From Phycisphaerae bacterium (GTDB taxonomy: Bacteria > Planctomycetota > Phycisphaerae > Phycisphaerales > UBA1924), in contig JAUHYE010000026.1 in assembly GCA_030426395.1 (NCBI GenBank), positions 1-34,219 on the forward strand: a stretch of 34,219 nucleotides of DNA. The letters run 5' to 3'. Made by a program: the position numbers and the translations under genes. The notes below the pieces were generated by a model. That model did no database searches and was not told where the DNA came from. It was given only the letters and a program-made list of their open reading frames with translations. Position 1 is the first letter of the stretch. Each line of letters begins with the position of its first letter. Of this stretch, positions 7,767 to 15,878 are shown piece after piece.

Positions 7767-9346
7767 GCGAACGCGTCTGCCTCATCGAGAGAGACGATCG
7801 CGGCGACCGCATCCGCGCGGTCCGGCTGATCGGCCAGCACGCCGAGGCGGACTGGACCAGCCCGCGTGTGGACGGCCGGTATGCCACCGACGCCGTTGAG
7901 GATGCGAAGGCCGCCGCGGAGTGGATCGCCAACCGGCTCTCGGTCGACGGTGACAAGCTCGGCATGATCGTGGTGGACACGGTTGGCGCCCATTGCGCGT
8001 GGGTGCAGGCGGCGACCGCCGAAGCAGGCGCGGTCCGCACTGCGTACGGCCATGGCGGCGAGGCGGCGCTCGACGAATTCGAGGATGACTTCGGGCTTGA
8101 TGACGAGCCCGAAGAGAGCGATGCGCTTGGCAGCCGGCCCACATCGATGGAAGCGGCGATCGAGCCGCTCGGGCCGGCGTACGACTCGCCCACGGGCTTG
8201 CGCGTGGGCGTGATGGTTGCGCCCGACGCGATCGTGCGTTTGCTAGTCGATGCGCTCGATGCCAGGGGCGTGGGATTCACGGGTGTCACCAGCCTCTGGC
8301 ATGTGCTGGGGTTGGTCGCTGGGCCAAACTCGCACGACTCGGGCGCATCGTCACGTGTTGTCGCCGACAGCCCGACGGTCAGCGGCGGTGTGCTGGTGCA
8401 ACCCGATGGTCGGTTGATCTGGTCGTGGTGCCGCGAGGGTGCCGTGCTGGCGGCCGGTTCGCAGCGGGTGTCGCTGCATGATGACGGCCCGATCGTGACG
8501 CGGCAAGACGTCGCGCGACTCGTGAACGACTGGGTGGCGTGGAGCGCGCAGGTGGGTGTGGCACCGGGGCGCATCCTCGTGATGTCGTGCCCGTTGGCGT
8601 GGGAGAAGTCCACGGGAGACCCCGACGCGCTGACGGCGCCCTCGGTGGCTTCGGCGATCTCGGACCTGTGGCCCGATGCGGTGCTCGACGTCGACGTGCA
8701 GGACGACCCGGTGCTGACGCTGCTCCGTCGGGCCGATTCGCTGGCCGAGGACAATCTCGAGCCCGGGCACGCGATGGCCTCGCTGGCGACACGGCCCGGA
8801 CGGTCTATGCGGCGCGGGTACCAGCTCATCGGTGTTGCGTTGGCGGCTGGTGGGCTCTTGCTCGCGGCTATGGGGTTTCGCTGGCAGAGCAAGGTCGATG
8901 GCATGCGCAGCGACGCTGCTCGGGTGAAGCAGGACTACCTGGCCGACATGGCGAGCGTTGAGGACATGCTCGGCAAGCCCGGCGAGATCACCGGCGCCAT
9001 GGTGCCGATCCTCAAACTCAATAGCGAGGTCGACCAGGCCACGCGCAGCAGCGAAGTGAAGCGGTCGCCTGGCAGGCCTGTTGTTCAGGAGCTCGAGACC
9101 GTTTCGTTCCTGCTCCTCGAATTGGGCGGGCGTGCGGAACTTGACAAGATCGAGGTGACGCAGACCACGTTTACGGTCAATCTCACGACCGAGGATGACT
9201 CTATCCTCGGCGAGATCAATGCCCAGCTTACCAACCTGGACATGAATAGCGGCCCGCTTCGTTGGACGACGAGTTCAACAGGAACGGGTTCGCGATACAC
9301 CGTGAAGCTCCTCGGCGTCTGGCAACGACAGGAAGGACAGCCGTGA
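7763..9346 (+). CDS. GspL/PilM-PilN-like cytoplasmic-periplasmic assembly protein
   Basis: The protein has 527 aa with GTG start in a GTGA overlap. Residues 1-340 look like a GspL/PilM actin-like cytoplasmic domain, with an acidic insert (EFEDDFGLDDEPEESD) near residue 110. A membrane helix follows at about 353-372 (YQLIGVALAAGGLLLAAMGF), then a periplasmic PilN/GspL-type part (about residues 375-527) that begins with a coiled-coil segment and ends in a ferredoxin-like fold candidate (ELDKIEVTQTTFTVNLTTED). GspL links the ATPase to GspM and the pseudopilus. Sequence conservation is low and the call rests on layout and on neighbours GspC-like and GspM-like. Confidence 0.7.
   Translation: MSERVCLIERDDRGDRIRAVRLIGQHAEADWTSPRVDGRYATDAVEDAKAAAEWIANRLSVDGDKLGMIVVDTVGAHCAWVQAATAEAGAVRTAYGHGGEAALDEFEDDFGLDDEPEESDALGSRPTSMEAAIEPLGPAYDSPTGLRVGVMVAPDAIVRLLVDALDARGVGFTGVTSLWHVLGLVAGPNSHDSGASSRVVADSPTVSGGVLVQPDGRLIWSWCREGAVLAAGSQRVSLHDDGPIVTRQDVARLVNDWVAWSAQVGVAPGRILVMSCPLAWEKSTGDPDALTAPSVASAISDLWPDAVLDVDVQDDPVLTLLRRADSLAEDNLEPGHAMASLATRPGRSMRRGYQLIGVALAAGGLLLAAMGFRWQSKVDGMRSDAARVKQDYLADMASVEDMLGKPGEITGAMVPILKLNSEVDQATRSSEVKRSPGRPVVQELETVSFLLLELGGRAELDKIEVTQTTFTVNLTTEDDSILGEINAQLTNLDMNSGPLRWTTSSTGTGSRYTVKLLGVWQRQEGQP
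9330..9336 (+). promoter_or_regulatory. Strong Shine-Dalgarno fixing the GTG start of the gspM-like gene
   Basis: AGGAAGG lies 6 nt before GTG 9343. It supports this start over upstream in-frame ATG 9262, which would overlap the preceding gene by 85 nt. Confidence 0.6.
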
Positions 9347-9915
9347 GCGAGCACAACGAGAGTGAGATCACCGTGAGTCGGGGCGAACTGGCGGCGCGAG
9401 CCGCGGCTCAGGCGCAGCGCAACAAACCTAAGGGCGTCCTGATCCTCGGGGCTCTCGTTCTGCTCGGAGGGTTGGTGTTCATGATGGTGGGACGTTCGGC
9501 GCTGGCTGGCGCTGAGCGGGAACGATCGAGTGAACTCAGCACGGCATCCACGGTGCTGAGACAGAAGGCAAAGCTCGAGGCCCACCTTGGTGCCGAATCC
9601 GCGGGCGACAACCGTTTTGAACGCGTGACGAATTTCACGACGCGCGCCGACTCGGCCGCACAGTCGGTCGGGCTCACGCCGGTGCCAATGCTGAGGTCGC
9701 AGACCCAGCGTAACCCAGCCGGTCAGGAAGGCATTATCGAGCAGGTGTATCGGTACGAGAACGTGACGAGTCGAGACCTGGAAGCTTTGATCGGATGGGT
9801 CGCGCAGGTGCGGAGCATGGTACCGGGGGTCGAGATCTCCCGCCTCGAGCTCACGCCGCAGCGGTCGCAGTGGCGTCTGCTCATCGAATTTGTGAAGCCG
9901 GAGTTTTCTTCATGA
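9343..9915 (+). CDS. GspM/PilO-like assembly protein
   Basis: This 190-aa protein starts at GTG 9343, overlapping the gspL-like stop by 4 nt. It has a cytoplasmic N-terminus of 30 residues, one membrane helix (residues 31-50, GVLILGALVLLGGLVFMMVG), a helical stalk, and a C-terminal alpha-beta domain (DLEALIGWVAQVRSMVPGVEISRLELTPQRSQWRLLIEFVKP). That final pattern is characteristic of GspM/PilO periplasmic domains. It probably heterodimerises with the upstream GspL-like protein. The stop overlaps the next ATG by 4 nt (ATGA). Confidence 0.75.
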   Translation: MSEHNESEITVSRGELAARAAAQAQRNKPKGVLILGALVLLGGLVFMMVGRSALAGAERERSSELSTASTVLRQKAKLEAHLGAESAGDNRFERVTNFTTRADSAAQSVGLTPVPMLRSQTQRNPAGQEGIIEQVYRYENVTSRDLEALIGWVAQVRSMVPGVEISRLELTPQRSQWRLLIEFVKPEFSS

Positions 9916-10538
9916 CCAACCGTGTGTTGGCGATTGCCATCCTTTCGTTCGCAGTGTTCTCGGTTGGATGCAAATCCAATGACACCGAGCAGTTCAAGAA
10001 GGACCTCGGTCAGATGGTGCCCGATACCTCCGCGCAAAAGCGTGAGGCGATAACGCTCGTAAACCGGGCGTACGAGGTGTACCACGATAACGACCGGTCC
10101 GAAGAGGAGCGCGTTCGCGAGGCCGCAAGGTTGCTCGAGAACGCGATCCAACTGGATCCTGGTTTTGCGACGGCCCACCTGAACCTGGGCGTGCTGCACC
10201 TGGAGCAGAACAATCTACCGGCCGCGGTTGCGTTGCTGGAGAGGGCGAAGGTGCTGATGCCCAGCGATTCACGCCCGAGCTATCACTTGGGCGTGACGTT
10301 CTACCGGATGGGCCGCGCCAAGTTGGCGATCGATGAGTTCCTGAAGGCTGTTCGCATCGACGATTCAGATCAGCGGGCGGTTCGGGGCCTGACGCTCGCG
10401 TGCCGGAGCGTTCACTACGCCGACGACACGACGCTCGAGGTGCTCGAGCGTTCTGAGTTGAACGAGCCCGATGCGGAGTGGCGGCACATCATCGACCGCG
10501 AGATCATCCGCCAGAAGCGCCAGTTGGAAGTGAAGTAA
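9912..10538 (+). CDS. TPR-repeat lipoprotein in the pseudopilus operon
   Basis: This 208-aa protein has a lipoprotein signal peptide (VLAIAILSFAVFSVGC, lipid Cys20). After it come TPR-like helices: ARLLENAIQLDPGFATAHLNLGVLHLEQNNLPAAVALLERAKVLMPSDSRPSYHLGVTFYRMGRAKLAIDEF gives two clear repeats, with a partial one before. ATG 9912 is chosen over ATG 9795 because it gives a 4-nt overlap and exposes the signal peptide. TPR lipoproteins act as pilotins or assembly factors for secretins (PilF/PilW class), so a pilotin-like role is plausible, though it is inferred from context. Confidence 0.8.
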   Translation: MTNRVLAIAILSFAVFSVGCKSNDTEQFKKDLGQMVPDTSAQKREAITLVNRAYEVYHDNDRSEEERVREAARLLENAIQLDPGFATAHLNLGVLHLEQNNLPAAVALLERAKVLMPSDSRPSYHLGVTFYRMGRAKLAIDEFLKAVRIDDSDQRAVRGLTLACRSVHYADDTTLEVLERSELNEPDAEWRHIIDREIIRQKRQLEVK

Positions 10539-10544
10539 ATTAGC

Positions 10545-10991
10545 ATGACTGAAACCAAGCAGAGCGAAGCAAAGAAGAAGCCTGGGGCGCTTCGCCAGGT
10601 CGTCACCTTGATCGTGGCTCTGGGCATTTTGGCCGTAGCGGCGGTGGTGATCTATCCAAAGCTCCAGTCTCGGACCGAGGGGCCTGTGCGACTGGATATA
10701 GCCAACGGCAGCGGCGCTTCGATGATCGATCCGGTGCTGTCAATTCGCGTGCCTGCGGATCAGACGGTGGGCGCGCTTCGTTCGGTGATCTCCGCGGGGT
10801 TTGTAGTCACGGCATACGAGGGCATGGGCCCTGTCGAGGTCGAGTCGATCTCATACACCGCGGGCGAGGATGGAGAGCCCGTCACCGTCGACATCGATCG
10901 CACGCTCGAGCCCGGCGGCATCATGGTGCTGCGCGTGAAGAGCAAAATGGTCGAGGTCGATGTCACCGAGATGGTTCCCGAGACACCCTGA
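10545..10991 (+). CDS. Small single-pass membrane protein, unknown function, last gene of the pseudopilus operon
   Basis: This 148-aa protein has a Lys-rich cytoplasmic N-terminus, one membrane helix (residues 18-37) and a periplasmic part predicted to be mostly beta-strand (VRLDIANGSGASMIDPVLSIRVPADQTVGALRSVI). It begins 6 nt after the TPR lipoprotein stop. No family was recognised. By position it may be an accessory subunit of the secretion machine. It converges on the PhoH-like gene with a 9-nt gap, so little room exists for a terminator between them. Confidence 0.75.
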   Translation: MTETKQSEAKKKPGALRQVVTLIVALGILAVAAVVIYPKLQSRTEGPVRLDIANGSGASMIDPVLSIRVPADQTVGALRSVISAGFVVTAYEGMGPVEVESISYTAGEDGEPVTVDIDRTLEPGGIMVLRVKSKMVEVDVTEMVPETP

Positions 10992-11000
10992 CGGGTCGAT

Positions 11001-12455
11001 CTACAACCGTTCGGCGGCGAGGCTTGCCAGGTGCGAGCGCTCGCTGCGTTGCAGCATGACGTGGCCGACGAGCCCGAGGCCCTTCATCTTCTCGACCGCG
11101 TACGACAGGCCGTTCGACGAGCTGTCGAGGTAGGGGTTGTCGATCTGGCCGATGTCGCCGGTAAGCACGAGCTTGGTGCCCTCGCCGACGCGGCTGGCGA
11201 TGGTCTTGACCTCGTGCGGCGTGAGGTTCTGGGCTTCGTCGACGATCATGAACTGATGCGGAATGGATCGGCCGCGGATGTAGGTGAGCGGTTCGAGCAC
11301 GAGCTTGCCATCGGCGATCATCTTGTCGATGCGCTGCTCGTTGGTGTGGCTGTCGGCGGTCTGGCCGTGCGCGCCGCGGGTGCTGAGCAGGTACTCGAGG
11401 TTGTCGAAGATCGGCTGCATCCACGCGAAGAGCTTCTCGTCCTTATCGCCGGGCAAAAAGCCGATGTCGCGGCCCATTGGCATGATGGGGCGTGCGACGA
11501 GCAACTTATCGAAGCGGCCTTCCTGGAAAACCTTGGCCATGCCGGCGGCGAGGGCGAGCAACGTTTTGCCCGTGCCCGCGCTGCCCAGCAGCGTGATCAT
11601 CTGGATCTCATCATCCATCAGCAGGTCGAGGGCCATCGTCTGCTGCACGTTGCGGGCGAGCAGGCCGAAGATGGGCTTGCGCGGCGGTGTGATGGGGATG
11701 AGGTGCTCGGTGTCGGCCAGGCGTCGCGCGAGGCCTGTGTGGTTCTCGTCCTGCTCGTCCTTGAGCAAGACGAACGCGTTGGGCAGGATCTCTTCGGGCT
11801 CGGCGGGCAGCGTGGGATCGCTGTCGTCGTGGTCGGCGGCGAGTGCGGCGTGGATGGGCTCGAGCGGCAGCATCCGCTCGTCGTAGAGCTGGTCGATGAG
11901 GTGGCCCTCGACCGACGCGGTGACATAGCCGGTGTACAAGCGATCGGCGTCGATCTTCTGGTTCTGGAAGTCCTCTGTGGGGATGCCCATCGCGTCACTC
12001 TTGATGCGCGCGTTGAGGTCCTTGGAGACAAAGACGGCCCGGTGGCCCTTCTCGTGCAGTTCCCATGCGACGGCGATAATGCGGTTGTCCTTGGTGTCCT
12101 CGGCGATGGCGTGGGGACGGTCCGTGTCGGAGATCGCGATGCGGATTAGGCCGGTCGAACCGTTGGCGGTCGAGGCGGCCGCGCCAGCTTGCGGGCTGCT
12201 GTCGCCCCATCGCACACCCTGGGTCAGCGTGCCCTTGGCGCGGAGACGGTCGAGTCGGCGGATGACCTCGCGGGCGTTGCGGCCGATGTCGTCTTCCTGC
12301 CGCTTGAGCTTGTCGAGTTCTTCGATGACGGCGAAGGGGATGATGACGTTGTTATCCTGGAAAACGAACAGGGCGTTGGGGTTGTGCAGCAGCACGTTGG
12401 TGTCGAGCACGAACTGCTTGATGCCGGTCTTGGGTGCTTTGGCGGTGTCTGCCAT
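11001..12455 (-). CDS. PIN-domain/PhoH-family ATPase (PhoH2-type)
   Basis: This 484-aa protein joins an N-terminal PIN ribonuclease-like domain (FVLDTNVLLHNPNAL, acidic Asp18; then IPFAVIEELDKLK) to a C-terminal PhoH helicase-like ATPase. The Walker A motif is GSAGTGKT (residues 291-298), Walker B is IVDEAQN (Asp406, Glu407), and LTGDIGQID follows. In this PhoH2 architecture, characterised members couple ATP-dependent RNA unwinding with RNA cleavage. The start has a Shine-Dalgarno-like GGAGAG upstream. The gene lies 28 nt downstream of the DUF456 gene and could share its transcript. It ends 9 nt from the convergent pseudopilus operon. Confidence 0.92.
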   Translation of the reverse strand: MADTAKAPKTGIKQFVLDTNVLLHNPNALFVFQDNNVIIPFAVIEELDKLKRQEDDIGRNAREVIRRLDRLRAKGTLTQGVRWGDSSPQAGAAASTANGSTGLIRIAISDTDRPHAIAEDTKDNRIIAVAWELHEKGHRAVFVSKDLNARIKSDAMGIPTEDFQNQKIDADRLYTGYVTASVEGHLIDQLYDERMLPLEPIHAALAADHDDSDPTLPAEPEEILPNAFVLLKDEQDENHTGLARRLADTEHLIPITPPRKPIFGLLARNVQQTMALDLLMDDEIQMITLLGSAGTGKTLLALAAGMAKVFQEGRFDKLLVARPIMPMGRDIGFLPGDKDEKLFAWMQPIFDNLEYLLSTRGAHGQTADSHTNEQRIDKMIADGKLVLEPLTYIRGRSIPHQFMIVDEAQNLTPHEVKTIASRVGEGTKLVLTGDIGQIDNPYLDSSSNGLSYAVEKMKGLGLVGHVMLQRSERSHLASLAAERL

Positions 12456-12483
12456 GAATCTCTCTCCGGGTTCTCTCTCTAGG

Positions 12484-12999
12484 TTACCACGTAGACCAGG
12501 CGGCGATGATCAGCAACAGGGCGCACACCAGGGCCAGGATGAGCTTGACGAGGATGGCGGCGAACCAGCCGGCCGAGGCCCCGGCCCCGACTTTGGCCGA
12601 TTGCTTCCAGGTCTCGTCAAGGCCTGTGCGGTGGACGAGCATGGCGGCGACGCCCGCGCCGACGGCACCGCCGAGCACAGTGCCCACGATCGGCAGGACG
12701 CCCGTGCCGGCGATCGCCCCGACGATCCCGCCGATAAAGGCCGCGATCATGGCCCGCCGCGTGCCGCCCATCCGCTTGGCGCCCATGACGCCGGCCGTCC
12801 AATCGACCACGTCCGAGATCAGTGTGCAGCCCAGGATGAACGCGAAGACCCACCACGACACGATGGAGTCCTTCATGGGCCAGTAGCCCGTCCACGCGCC
12901 GATTGTGTTCACCAGCAGCGTGGTCAGCGTGAGCAGCCACAACCCTGGTAAGCTGACCAAAACAATGGCCGGCCCGATCAGGGCGGCCAGGGTCAGCAC
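12484..12999 (-). CDS. DUF456 family membrane protein
   Basis: This 171-aa very hydrophobic protein has Gly-rich helices: an N-terminal LPGLWLLTL segment, then GWWVFAFILG-like and FIGGIVGAIAGTGVLPIVGTVLGGAVGAG segments and a C-terminal LVKLILALVCALLLIIAAW helix. The pattern of a Pro-Gly turn in helix 1 and a Gly-zipper GGxxGxxxG segment matches DUF456, a family of unknown function. GTG 12999 is the only usual start codon in the frame. The upstream codons back to a TGA also read as hydrophobic protein (IWIAFAI), so the true start could be a rare codon further upstream. Confidence 0.75.
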   Translation of the reverse strand: MLTLAALIGPAIVLVSLPGLWLLTLTTLLVNTIGAWTGYWPMKDSIVSWWVFAFILGCTLISDVVDWTAGVMGAKRMGGTRRAMIAAFIGGIVGAIAGTGVLPIVGTVLGGAVGAGVAAMLVHRTGLDETWKQSAKVGAGASAGWFAAILVKLILALVCALLLIIAAWSTW

Positions 13000-13047
13000 G
13001 ATGGCGAAGGCGATCCAGATGCGTGCGCTCCGGCGTGTGCGGGTCGA

Positions 13048-13953
13048 TCAGGGTTCGCTCTTGTGTTCGGATTCGGTGGCCTCTTCGTTCGGCTCGCTGC
13101 TCGGCTCATCCTCGACGGAGGTGGTCGCGTCGTCGGGCGTGGCCTCGACCTGCTCGGGGAATCGCTCGCGCTCCATCTCGAGGATCCAGTCCTCGACGCC
13201 CTGGTGGCGGTAGAGGTCGACCTTGATGCTCTTGCCGGCGTGGGTGGGGTGGCTCTCGCCCAGGTGGAGCACGACGTAGAACTTGTGCCACTGGCTCTTG
13301 TCGAACTCGTCGACCTGGTCGGGCGTGACCTGGATGCCGCCGGGCAGGGTGATGCGCTTCGCGTCGGGATCCCACGAATACCGCGTTCCGACGGCGCGGA
13401 AGAGGCCGTAGGCGAAGTAGAGCGCGAGTCCGGCACCGACCGCGAAGATCGGGTATTGGAACATAATGTCGAGCTTGCTGCGACGTTTGGGGGCGTTGGC
13501 TCGGTCGACGTTGCCCCAGATCTCGCGCAGGGCCGCCAGCCGCTCGAAGGGCGAGCCCACCGCACCGTCGGTCTCGTTCTCGCGCGGGTACTTCGTGTAC
13601 TGCGCGTCGAGGTGGTTGACGATGGTCAGCGAGTCCAGCCAGTTGCCGCGCACCTGGTCGAGCGTGGCCGGGTTGCGAACAAAGTCGGGCTCGCCCAGAC
13701 GCTGGTACTCATCCACCGGGTCGGGGATGCTCGCGACGCCGAGGTTGGCGCCGGCCGAGGCCCCGGGCGGCGGGCTGTCGAGGAAGCTGAGGTACTCCCA
13801 CTCGCTCCACTGGGCGAACTTGACCGCCTGAGCCGGGTACCAGACGAAGCCGTCCATGAACCCCCACACGCCGAGGGCGGCCACCACCAGGATGATGACC
13901 AACTGCTTGATCCAGTAGCGCGGGCTGAGCGTGGCGGTTTGGTTCTCGGCCAT
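13048..13953 (-). CDS. Two-pass membrane protein with charged C-terminal tail, unknown function
   Basis: This 301-aa protein has a membrane helix near residues 16-34 (KQLVIILVVAALGVWGFMDG), a periplasmic segment of about 130 residues, a second helix (YPIFAVGAGLALYFAYGLF), and a cytoplasmic C-terminal domain with beta character (YSWDPDAKRITLPGGIQVTPDQVDEFDKSQWHKFYVVLHL). It ends in a disordered acidic tail (after about residue 275). No named family was recognised. ATG 13953 follows GGAG by 5 nt. It lies 35 nt after the small ORF upstream and reads in the same frame as the DUF456 gene, separated only by its TGA. Confidence 0.85.
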   Translation of the reverse strand: MAENQTATLSPRYWIKQLVIILVVAALGVWGFMDGFVWYPAQAVKFAQWSEWEYLSFLDSPPPGASAGANLGVASIPDPVDEYQRLGEPDFVRNPATLDQVRGNWLDSLTIVNHLDAQYTKYPRENETDGAVGSPFERLAALREIWGNVDRANAPKRRSKLDIMFQYPIFAVGAGLALYFAYGLFRAVGTRYSWDPDAKRITLPGGIQVTPDQVDEFDKSQWHKFYVVLHLGESHPTHAGKSIKVDLYRHQGVEDWILEMERERFPEQVEATPDDATTSVEDEPSSEPNEEATESEHKSEP

Positions 13954-13988
13954 GGAGGCTCCGTTGGCTTTGGAGTGGGCGGACTGCT

Positions 13989-14243
13989 TCAGGGGTTGGC
14001 CGCGTCGGCCTGATTGGCATCCATCGACCGGAACGTGTCATGCCACCACTGTTCTGCCCAGGATCGGCCCAGGGGTGTCTCGGTGAGTTGGTCAAAACCG
14101 CCCGCATCGACCCGGATCGACGGGATCGTGGGATAACGGCGGGGGTGCTTGATGGCCCGGTTGAGCCACCGCTCATGGGTGAGCCGGAAGGCCTCGCCCA
14201 GCGAGTGCGGGCGGACGCGTTTTGGCTGGGGTTCGGGCTTCAT
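13989..14243 (-). CDS. Small hypothetical protein (84 aa)
   Basis: This frame encodes a compact, charged, Trp-rich protein with no membrane segment (SLGEAFRLTHERWLNRAIKHP, GRSWAEQWWHDTF). The composition is more protein-like than the opposite-strand frames. It starts at ATG 14243; upstream in-frame Met at 14312 is less likely because the extra residues look random. It precedes the 301-aa membrane protein by 35 nt on the same strand. No function is proposed. It could be non-coding. Confidence 0.5.
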   Translation of the reverse strand: MKPEPQPKRVRPHSLGEAFRLTHERWLNRAIKHPRRYPTIPSIRVDAGGFDQLTETPLGRSWAEQWWHDTFRSMDANQADAANP

Positions 14244-14396
14244 CTCGCAGCATTGTACCGATTGGTGGATGGCCGGTTGTGGCCCGATGGGGCTTGCTCT
14301 GACATCGACCAAGCGGCCCGGGAGCGCCCAGAGGAATGGACAGCCAACGCCCGGGCGGTCTGTCTCATTCTGTGGGTCATAGGCCGATTAATGGTC

Positions 14397-15878
14397 CTAT
14401 AAAACGACGCCAAAGCCTTCGCAAAGGGATCGGGCGGCCGTGGATCCGCCGGTGAGCACGGAGGGCACGCCGGGGCCGGGGGTCACGCTGCCGCCGGCGA
14501 GGTAGAGGTTTGGGAGGAGACTGGAACGGTTCGCGGGCTTGGTCAGGCCTCTGAGGCGTCCATGGGAGGCAAAGCCGTAGATGCAGCCGCCGGGGGCGCC
14601 GTAGAGGTGCTCGAAGTGGGCCGGTGTGAGGCTCCGCTCGACGGCGATGTTGTGCTCGATGTCGGCCATGCCGTGGCGTTTGAGTTTCTCGAGGATGATG
14701 GTGCGGTAGCGGGTGAGCGTCTTTCCCGGGCGGCCGCCGTGCTGGAGCCACTCGTGCTTGCCTGTGAGGGCGGGGGTGTAGGCGAGGACGGTGAGGGCTT
14801 CGCAGCCCTCTGGGGTTCGCGTGGCATCGTTGCGCGAGGGTGCCGTGACGTGGAGCGTGGGGTCGCGGGCCGGGACGAGTTTTTGGAAGGTGTCTTCGTG
14901 TTCTTGCCGGCCATCGCGAGAGAACAGGACGTTGTAGAGGGCCAGGTGGTCGTATTGCTTCCGTAGGCCGAGGTAGAGCACGAACGCGCTGCACGAGGGT
15001 TCGTGCTGGCTCGTGATGCGACGCAACTCGAGTGCGGCGCCGTCGACGCCCTTAAGCAGTTCGCCGTATGTGCGCCGCACGTCGCAGCACGAGATGACTG
15101 CGGTGGTGGTTATCTCGCGGCCGTCGTCGAGCTGTACTCCGGCAGCGCGTTCGTCTTCGACGAGGATCCTCGTAACGCGTCGGCTGGTGACTGCCTGGAT
15201 GCCAAGCTCTTTGGCAAGGCGTTCGAGAGCGCGGGCGATCGTGTGCGTGCCACCCTTGGCGTACCAGAGGCCTTCGTCGAGTTGGGTGGCGGCAAGGCGG
15301 CACAGAGCGGCGGGGGCGCGGGATGGGTCCGAGCCCGCGGTATGCAGGAGATGCTCGCATACGCGGCGGGCACGCGGGTCGGAGACGAACTTCTCTATGG
15401 TTGCGATGGCGGTGCTGTGGAGGCGGTGGGCCCGGGCATTCTTGAAGCTTGGGTGGTCAACTCTCTTGCTGATGCGATGGCTGAATTGGTGGAAGTCATG
15501 GAAGCCTTCACCCATGACAGCCGCCAGGCGCTGCGGATCGCTGGGGAGATCGAGGTCGACACCATCGTCAAAGAAGCACCGAGATTGGGGATCGAGCCTG
15601 GCGAGGTCGAGGTAGCCGGCGGCATCGCGGCCCGCGCGTTCGAAGATGCCGGTGAGCACCCGGGGCCGCGTGATGGTGGTGGGGCCGGTGTCGAACGAGT
15701 AGCCGGCGGCCTCGATGGAGCCGAGCATGCCGCCGAGTCTGGGGTTGGCCTCGACGACCGTGACGGGGATTTCGCGGATGGCCAGTTCGATCGCGGCCGA
15801 GAGCCCGGCCAGACCGCCGCCGACGACGACCACGCCGCCGCTGTGGAGCCGATCGGGGGACGGGCGCGCGTTGGTCAA
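14397..15878 (-). CDS. Phytoene desaturase (CrtI)-family FAD-dependent oxidoreductase
   Basis: This 493-aa protein opens with an FAD/NAD(P)-binding Rossmann motif (VVVVGGGLAGLSAAIELA, Gly20-Gly25, Glu43 after VTVVEA). It then has the CrtI-like GYSFDTGPTTIT segment and the C-terminal FAD motif LPNLYLAGGSVTPGPGVPSVLTGGSTAA. The family includes phytoene desaturases, diapophytoene desaturases and related carotenoid or polyprenoid oxidoreductases. No phytoene synthase or cyclase is adjacent, so the substrate is not determined. The start is TTG at 15878, overlapping the TolC-like stop by 4 nt (TTGA), which implies coupling to that gene. An imperfect inverted repeat (ATAGG ... CCTAT, 14379-14400) sits over its stop codon. 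Confidence 0.88.
   Translation of the reverse strand: MTNARPSPDRLHSGGVVVVGGGLAGLSAAIELAIREIPVTVVEANPRLGGMLGSIEAAGYSFDTGPTTITRPRVLTGIFERAGRDAAGYLDLARLDPQSRCFFDDGVDLDLPSDPQRLAAVMGEGFHDFHQFSHRISKRVDHPSFKNARAHRLHSTAIATIEKFVSDPRARRVCEHLLHTAGSDPSRAPAALCRLAATQLDEGLWYAKGGTHTIARALERLAKELGIQAVTSRRVTRILVEDERAAGVQLDDGREITTTAVISCCDVRRTYGELLKGVDGAALELRRITSQHEPSCSAFVLYLGLRKQYDHLALYNVLFSRDGRQEHEDTFQKLVPARDPTLHVTAPSRNDATRTPEGCEALTVLAYTPALTGKHEWLQHGGRPGKTLTRYRTIILEKLKRHGMADIEHNIAVERSLTPAHFEHLYGAPGGCIYGFASHGRLRGLTKPANRSSLLPNLYLAGGSVTPGPGVPSVLTGGSTAARSLCEGFGVVL

Noticed and set aside
11031..12149. Plus-strand open frame opposite the PhoH-like gene
   Set aside because: It mirrors the PIN-PhoH gene, whose Walker motifs are unambiguous on minus.
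13063..14013. Plus-strand frame opposite the two-pass membrane protein
   Set aside because: The minus frame has membrane helices, Shine-Dalgarno and a sensible acidic tail. The plus frame is Val/Gly/Arg-rich shadow.
14379..14400. ATAGG...CCTAT inverted repeat as a terminator of the CrtI-like gene
   Set aside because: The stem is short and imperfect and overlaps the stop codon. No T-run on the coding strand.
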